Assembly (NCBI GenBank): GCA_008638375.1
Contig: CM018052.1
Coordinates: 9,781,506-9,845,505 of the forward strand
DNA length: 64,000 nucleotides
Direction of reading: 5' to 3'
Origin: Nyssa sinensis
Lineage: Eukaryota; Streptophyta; Magnoliopsida; Cornales; Nyssaceae
The notes beneath the pieces were generated by a model that had not been told where the DNA came from, did not search any database, and saw nothing but the letters and a program-made list of their open reading frames with translations. How positions within the stretch are numbered: position 1 is the stretch's first letter; every line of letters begins with the position of its first letter. A program made the position numbers and the translations under genes. This document shows, piece after piece, positions 58,392-64,000 of the stretch.

Positions 58392-61300
58392 AGAAATATG
58401 TCAACCCAACCTACCTAATGCCCTAGTGTACATTGATGATATCTTGTTATTCCCTCTTAACATTGATTCTCATGTTGCTCTGCTCAACAAATTTCACTCT
58501 CTAGTCCAGCAATTTGTTATTCATACTCTCAAAGAAAAAGATGATAATTGGAGAACCAAAATTGATTTTCTTGGTATGCACATCTCCAAAGGCCAATAAC
58601 AACTATAGCCTTATATCGCCAACCAGCTTGAAAATTTTCCAAATGATGATCTTTCTTTAAAGAAAAATCAACAATTTCTTGGCATTGTCAATTACATGAT
58701 TGATTTTATACATGATCTGCCAAGTACAAAATTTTGTTGACCTCAAAAAAAAAAAAAAAAGTGCCTCCATGGAAATAACAATTCACAGATGCAGTGAAGC
58801 CTCTGAAGAACTTTTTAAGACTTTACCTACTTTGAAAATTCCTTCTCATGGGAAAAGAATTCTTTAGACATACTGGTGATTAGTTTTGGGGTGTAGTCCA
58901 CCTTAGAAAAGATCTTCCAAGATACAATCATTTTTGTGGATATGAGAACAATGCTTTTAAAGATGTAGAGTTGTGCTATTATTTGGCTTACGAGAAAATT
59001 CTTACAATGAAGAGCGGCATAGAAAATTTTCGATTGCATCTTCTTGGCCATCATTTTCTCACCCTATCATCCTTTCCAAAGGTGTTGCAGTTTAAATATA
59101 AAATGCTTCCTCAAGCTTGGCTCGTGCGATGGGCAAACCATTTTTCTCTATGGAAATCTGATATTTAACAAGTCAAAGAAAAAACAATAATTTCCTTCCA
59201 GATTTTCTCTTTAGAATTCAAAAAACCCATTTCATCCATTTTTTTGTTATTTTTACACCGAAACCACTAAACCTTCCTTTCAATTTTTATATTTTTTCGA
59301 TCGGTAAAACCTTCCTCTCAAATCCTTGACCAAATCCTTCTATATAGATCAAATGTTTGCTTTCTAGGAAATTTATATTTATAGATATGGTCTTGATCAA
59401 GATCCATTCTGAAACTTACCTTTCCATCATTTTTATCCTTTCCTATTCATCATTGAGTTTAATCCTTGTTTTATCAATTTCTTTTTCAAGGAAGCTTTCC
59501 TTCCACTGGTATTTGGTGTAATATCTCCTATTTTTCAAATGGTTAAATCTTTTGGGAAATATTTCTTTTTGGTAGAATCATCTCCGAATATCTCCTTACT
59601 AGTACAATCTTATTCTTTTCTTCTCTAGAAAACACATTATCTATGATGTCACAACCCTAACTCGAAAGGCCTAACAATAGGGTTAATTGAATCGTAACCG
59701 GAAGGTAATTAGACTAATCCACCTAGTCAAGTATATTAAAATCATGCCTTTTTTATTTTGAAACAAAACAATCCTTTCTTTTTAATTGAATATGGTGTTC
59801 TCATGTTTGTACTTGTTTAAATCCCGTAATGGGGTTAATTAGAAATGTCTATCATTAGTTTCAACTGTACATTAAATGTCTCTTAATAAAGTACACTGGT
59901 GTAAAATAGCAACTGTATTCAGAGCTGACACTAATCATCTAACCATACAGCACCGAGTCCAATATACACAATATGTACAACACTGTCTAAGAATGGTACA
60001 TGCATCAATGTACAAATGAATATAATATACAAATTAAAACTATGTTATGTTGTCACCATCTGCCTCGATCTAGTCTTGCAGCTATCATCCACATCTCATG
60101 TACCTGCCATTCCCATGAACAACAAGAGTGAGCCATAATAAATAGTAGGGTTTCTCAAAACACACAAACACATAATATGCAAAAACTAATGCAATCCCTA
60201 CGTGGGCAATTCCTAATGTCAAGCATGCAACACGTACACACGTGTCATGGATCATCGGTAAGCACATCAATATGATAAAATGTGGTCTAACAATTATATA
60301 ACAATAGTACCATGATAGACATAAAATATAAAGTGTGAGTCTATATACCTGTTCCACGATGCACTTCCATTTCCTGTTTAAAATCATATCAACAACATAA
60401 TATACAACATGTGCAATTCACAGCACAATCCACATCACAAATAATCACATCATCCAATAATGCATTCCATGCAATGCACCCATACTCCATGTACGTGCTC
60501 TTTCATGAATGCAGTATACCATGCTCAATGCTTTAATGATAACACTTTAATAAAGAATACAGGACCTCGGTGGTGTTTTACGAGTTATTGGCCTGACGGA
60601 AACATACAACTACCCGCACAGGTTTATGACTCGCAATCAAAGGGAAACACAATCCCAAACACAAAATATCCGAGTATTATCAGGGGTTGAACCCTTTCTC
60701 AAAAGTCAAACCGAAATTAATGTCAAACCATCTTTATCTATCATATCTACATCAGAATGTCCATACCGGATGCCATTCCATGCAATGCATGCACAAAATT
60801 CATATGTACAATCAAAGTATCCATTCACAACACCATATTGGATCAAACACAACATATTAATGTCCAACTGTATCATTTCACCAACCAGAATTCAAGCACT
60901 ATCATGCATACTTACTCATGTCCTCATCCCATATCAACAATACATATGCATCTAGTAATAGATACATCAAAATAGGTATAATTGATCAAACTATAAAAGT
61001 CTAGTAATAGTATCCAACACCAGTCAATCAATGTATAATCTAATCCTAGTCATCGCCAGACTATAAAGAGGCACTACTTGTGTCTTTCGTGTTATGCATT
61101 AGTGTCTTATGAATTAATATCATAGTGTTCTTGGCCACCTTAACCTTATTACTTAGGTCATTTTCACAGTCCTTTAGAGTTAATAGTTCATTAACCTATG
61201 CATAAGTATCCATTTGCCCAAATAGATGTTAAAAATGTGTTCTTGAACCTCAAAAACTTTAAGGAAGTCCTATCCCGATGATTCCGCATCATTTAAATGT

Positions 61301-61494
61301 CTTTTAAACCCATAATGGTATTTTTATAATTATATCAACAATTTCACGTCTATCGAGACACCATCTCACAAAACGGATATTGGAAATGAATCTAGGAGGT
61401 CCAAAAACCCTAAGGTAGGCCTTCTTACATTTTAATTTCTCTTTTAGATATCTATTCTATGCTCGAGGGCATTATCGTAATTTCACACATTTAT

Positions 61495-62110
61495 GTGGGA
61501 CCAATTTCGGGCCCCAATTTTCTAATTCTAACATCCTATTTTAATTTAGGGCATCCGAAAACCTTAGGGATGCCCTTTTCAAATCTTAATTAGTCATTTA
61601 ATTACACAATTTAGTTCTAGTAGCATTATAATTATTTTACCAATTTAAGTGGGACAACTCTCAAGTCCCAATTTACTTAATCTGACACCATATTTGAATT
61701 TAGAGCATCCAAAACCTTGGACACAGTCTTTTTGGATTTTTATTAGTTATTTAATTATTCAATTCAACTCTTGGGGCATTATTGTCTTTTTATTTATTTA
61801 GGTGGGATCAACTTCAGGTCCCAATTTGTCCAATCTGACATCATATTTAAATTCAGGATGCCCAAAAATCTTAGACGTGCTCTTTCTGGATTTTAATTTG
61901 TATTAGAATAGTCCTAATTAACACTAGGGGTTTTTTCATCATTTTACACGTTTGTGGGACCATCTTCAGATCGAGCCTAGAGTGCCCAAAATCCTAAGGT
62001 TCCTTTCTGGAATTTAATTAGCATTATCTTGGTCTAATTTGACCTAAGGGTATAATTCAAAGGATTCTTAAATTTTCCTAGGGCTTAGATGAAAAGTTTT
62101 TCAGATTGCT
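61495..62110. repeat. Tandem array with period about 153 bp inside the solo LTR
   Basis: Copies begin GTGGGA at 61495, 61649, 61802 and 61954. Each runs GTGGGACCAA..TC.GGTCCCAATTT, then GCATCCAAAA.CCTTAG, then a TTTCTGGATTTTAATTAG-like end. A fifth, worse copy may precede at about 61340. Divergence between copies is high. Confidence 0.78.
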
Positions 62111-62609
62111 AGGCCAAAATGCAATTTCAATCTTTTATGGGGCTGAATTATAAATACTTAAGAGTCTAGGAGTCAAAATTCTAAAATTAAAAAATAAAAT
62201 AGAAACTAAGTTGATGGTCAATGTTGACCATTGACCGTCAATAAGTCAACCTAGTCTGGTGAACAATGCTTCATCTCATTCTCGAACCGTGATTCTGTGC
62301 ATGAAAAACCCTAGTTTTTCCAACTCTTTTTCTTGCATTTTCTTTGAGTTTCTTACCTTCCAAACACACTGTAACTTCATTTAACATCATCCCTCAGTTT
62401 TAATGGATTAAAATTGTCTAAAAATTATAAAATCGCAAGCTCGCGAAGATTGACCATGGCTGCCATTTGCGCACCCAGATGCCATTTGAAGTTCCTTTTA
62501 GTTCCTAATCCATTTTAGATGTCTTATAAGACTCCCAGACTTCCGAAATCTGGTTCGAAGTGGTTAAAATGCTAGGTGTTCATTTTCATGATCATCACCC
62601 AGGTTTAGG

Positions 62610-63260
62610 TTCATGCTCACTATACACACACACTCTCACATATACATTGTTAAACACATATACTCATATTTAGCATCCACTCATATCAAGTTTAAGCCAT
62701 ATCAAAGTCAAGAGGGGCTACCTAAATTCCAAACGATAAACCACCTTGATGGTCATCTATGGCAGCATCCCTCTGCCACCCTCCCCAAAGCACCCGCATG
62801 CACATATATTTACATATATACATGTTGCAAAACACACATTCATGCACACAAACAACTATATAGGCACTTGAAACTAAATGGAAGGTTTCAAGAGTCCGTA
62901 CTGTGCTCTATAAGCCACCATTGTAGAGAGAGAAGGTAGAGAGGGAATCAAGAGAGAGAGAGCTCTCACTGCCCTTTCCATGGCTGCCGCTGCTTCCAAG
63001 TTGAGCTTTCATCTCTTCTTCTTCTTGTTTCCAAACTTGCACCAGGTTCCATGGAGGTGGGTTAAACCCCCACACTCGAGCACTTTCTCACACACACATT
63101 ATATATACGCGATCATATATATATCACTCCCTCACAGCTCACTCTCTCTGCATACACACCATTTTATACATACACATACACATTGAACTTACCACCCACA
63201 CACATCTCTCATACATGCATATTCCGTTACACACACATGGTGTATACACACACCTAAACC
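62610..63260. repeat. CA/GA-rich microsatellite region of the solo LTR
   Basis: Dispersed (CA)n around 62624-62640, 62800-62850 and 63095-63240, and (GA)n around 62924-62960. Short frames here are low-complexity artefacts. Confidence 0.8.
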
Positions 63261-64000
63261 CCATATTCGGGTAGAGAGAGAATGTGAAGAGGGAGAGCGG
63301 TGAGAGAAGTGGCTTGAGATTTTTGAAAAACAACGTATGGGGCTTGTCTCTCAAGGGTAATCACACACATTGCCCAATAAAATCAAGTGTAAAAGAGGCT
63401 TCCTCATACACACATGCACCAAATCATCTCCCAAAAGATGCCTTCTAGGCCAACCTCCACTTGACACGCGTACCTCATTCTAGAATACCTTACATGGCTT
63501 CTTGGAGATGCCTTGCATGCCAAAGGATGTGCTGTGTGGCCAGTTGGTCACATTTCTAAAAATAAATTGTATTCGAATCGCGTCAAAATTGGCACTAGTT
63601 AATTTCAACATGTAGATTCCAATACGCAGTCCCTTTTGCAAAATTCAATCATTAAAATTTATTTATTTATTTGCATCCCAGATTTGACTATGTGACCCAT
63701 GGCCCACACCAGGTTAGGTCTACTTTATCATATTTATCACTAATAAATTGGCTTCCCAATTTACCTGACTCATTATCATTTAATTAATTCTTTGCTATTT
63801 AGTTAAGACTGAAAAATTAACAGAATGCTATTCCTTATAAGAATTTCGTCCTCAAAGTCCAGCCAAATCTAATTAGTCTAGAGGGAACATTACCAAAATA
63901 CCCTTTGGTAATATCTCAGGTCGCTACATATGATGCTACTGGAATAACACACGTCTTCAAAACTTTTTGTTGTGATTTTCAAACTTGAAATGACTCTTTT

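Larger units (their letters stand above)
59647..63928. mobile_element. 4.28-kb solo LTR, perfect TSD TATGA
   Basis: Begins TGTCACAACCCTAACTCG and ends ATATCTCAGGTCGCTACA, typical TG...CA ends of a large gypsy-type LTR. TATGA flanks it at 59642-59646 and 63929-63933. No PBS, purine tract, second LTR or coding domain was seen inside, so a solo LTR is favoured; a noncoding LARD-like element is the alternative. Removing it rejoins the viral right arm, whose left-arm mirror is continuous at about 56050-56080. Confidence 0.8.
57820..64000 (+). pseudogene. Endogenous caulimovirid remnant, right arm, split by SINE and solo LTR
   Basis: Plus-strand copy of the same viral region: a YKEMRPDKLS-type start near 57855-57895, RT palm (FSKFDLKVGFWQLGIH near 58100-58155), active-site block VYIDDILLF (58428-58454), the DFLGMHISKGQ block, QQFLGIVNYM (58669-58698), RNase H (LLGHHFL near 59040) and a tail to 59646, resuming at 63929. 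A SINE lies at 58288-58391 and a solo LTR at 59647-63928. Stops and frameshifts kill it. Confidence 0.78.

Noticed and set aside
62613..63354. ORFs rich in His/Thr/Ser near the end
   Set aside because: CA/GA microsatellite translations inside the solo LTR.
44672..64000. Remaining TWINKLE helicase exons
   Set aside because: I looked for the blocks expected after PFFDS (Walker B and C-terminal helicase motifs) and found none; they are probably downstream of the window.

Overview
This window is nuclear DNA of a flowering plant. The evidence is a split nuclear gene for an organellar DNA primase-helicase (TWINKLE-type), plant L1-like LINEs with a zf-RVT tail, a plant RTE LINE, Ty1-copia and Ty3-gypsy elements primed by initiator-Met tRNA, Au-like SINEs, TRIMs, hAT-like MITEs and an endogenous caulimovirid. 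The species cannot be fixed from sequence alone; introns this swollen fit a repeat-rich, possibly woody, angiosperm.

The only host gene I can support is TWINKLE on the + strand. Thirteen exons in continuous reading phase were found between 4442 and 44671. They carry the second half of the primase zinc finger, the TOPRIM domain and the Walker A region of the helicase. The first exon(s), with the targeting peptide, and the last exons, with the rest of the helicase, were not found. The introns are very large: about 12.5 kb (4837-17381), 18.4 kb (18874-37261) and more than 19 kb (44672 to the window end).

Nearly everything else is layered repeat DNA. 1-4.4 kb: minus-strand LINE pieces, a MITE and a gypsy gag/protease remnant containing a 480-bp tandem duplication. 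5.1-8.7 kb: LINE tail, copia scrap, a complete TRIM, then a MITE split by a LINE that is itself split by a second MITE of the same family. 10.0-14.0 kb: a copia element with both LTRs and a target-site duplication (TSD). 14.2-15.3 kb: an RTE LINE with a 75-bp TSD. 21.15-28.94 kb: a full-length gypsy element (TSD TTATA) whose RNase H is split by a LINE with one uninterrupted long ORF. 29.3-36.6 kb: LINE, two hAT-like MITEs, a decayed gypsy pol with an Au-like SINE, and a long-TIR MITE. 40.1-40.7 kb: probable mitochondrial DNA insertion. 47.8-54.3 kb: LINE split by a hAT-like MITE, in turn split by a SINE and a copia element. 54.6-55.6 kb: a TRIM split by another MITE. 55.7-64.0 kb: two endogenous caulimovirid copies in inverted orientation, the right one split by a 4.28-kb solo LTR (TSD TATGA).

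The genes do not form an operon or pathway. The biology here is one essential organellar replication gene that must be spliced across tens of kilobases of nested transposons. I found no clearly new enzymatic system. The most notable structure is the inverted pararetrovirus pair, which could fold into long double-stranded RNA if transcribed through.
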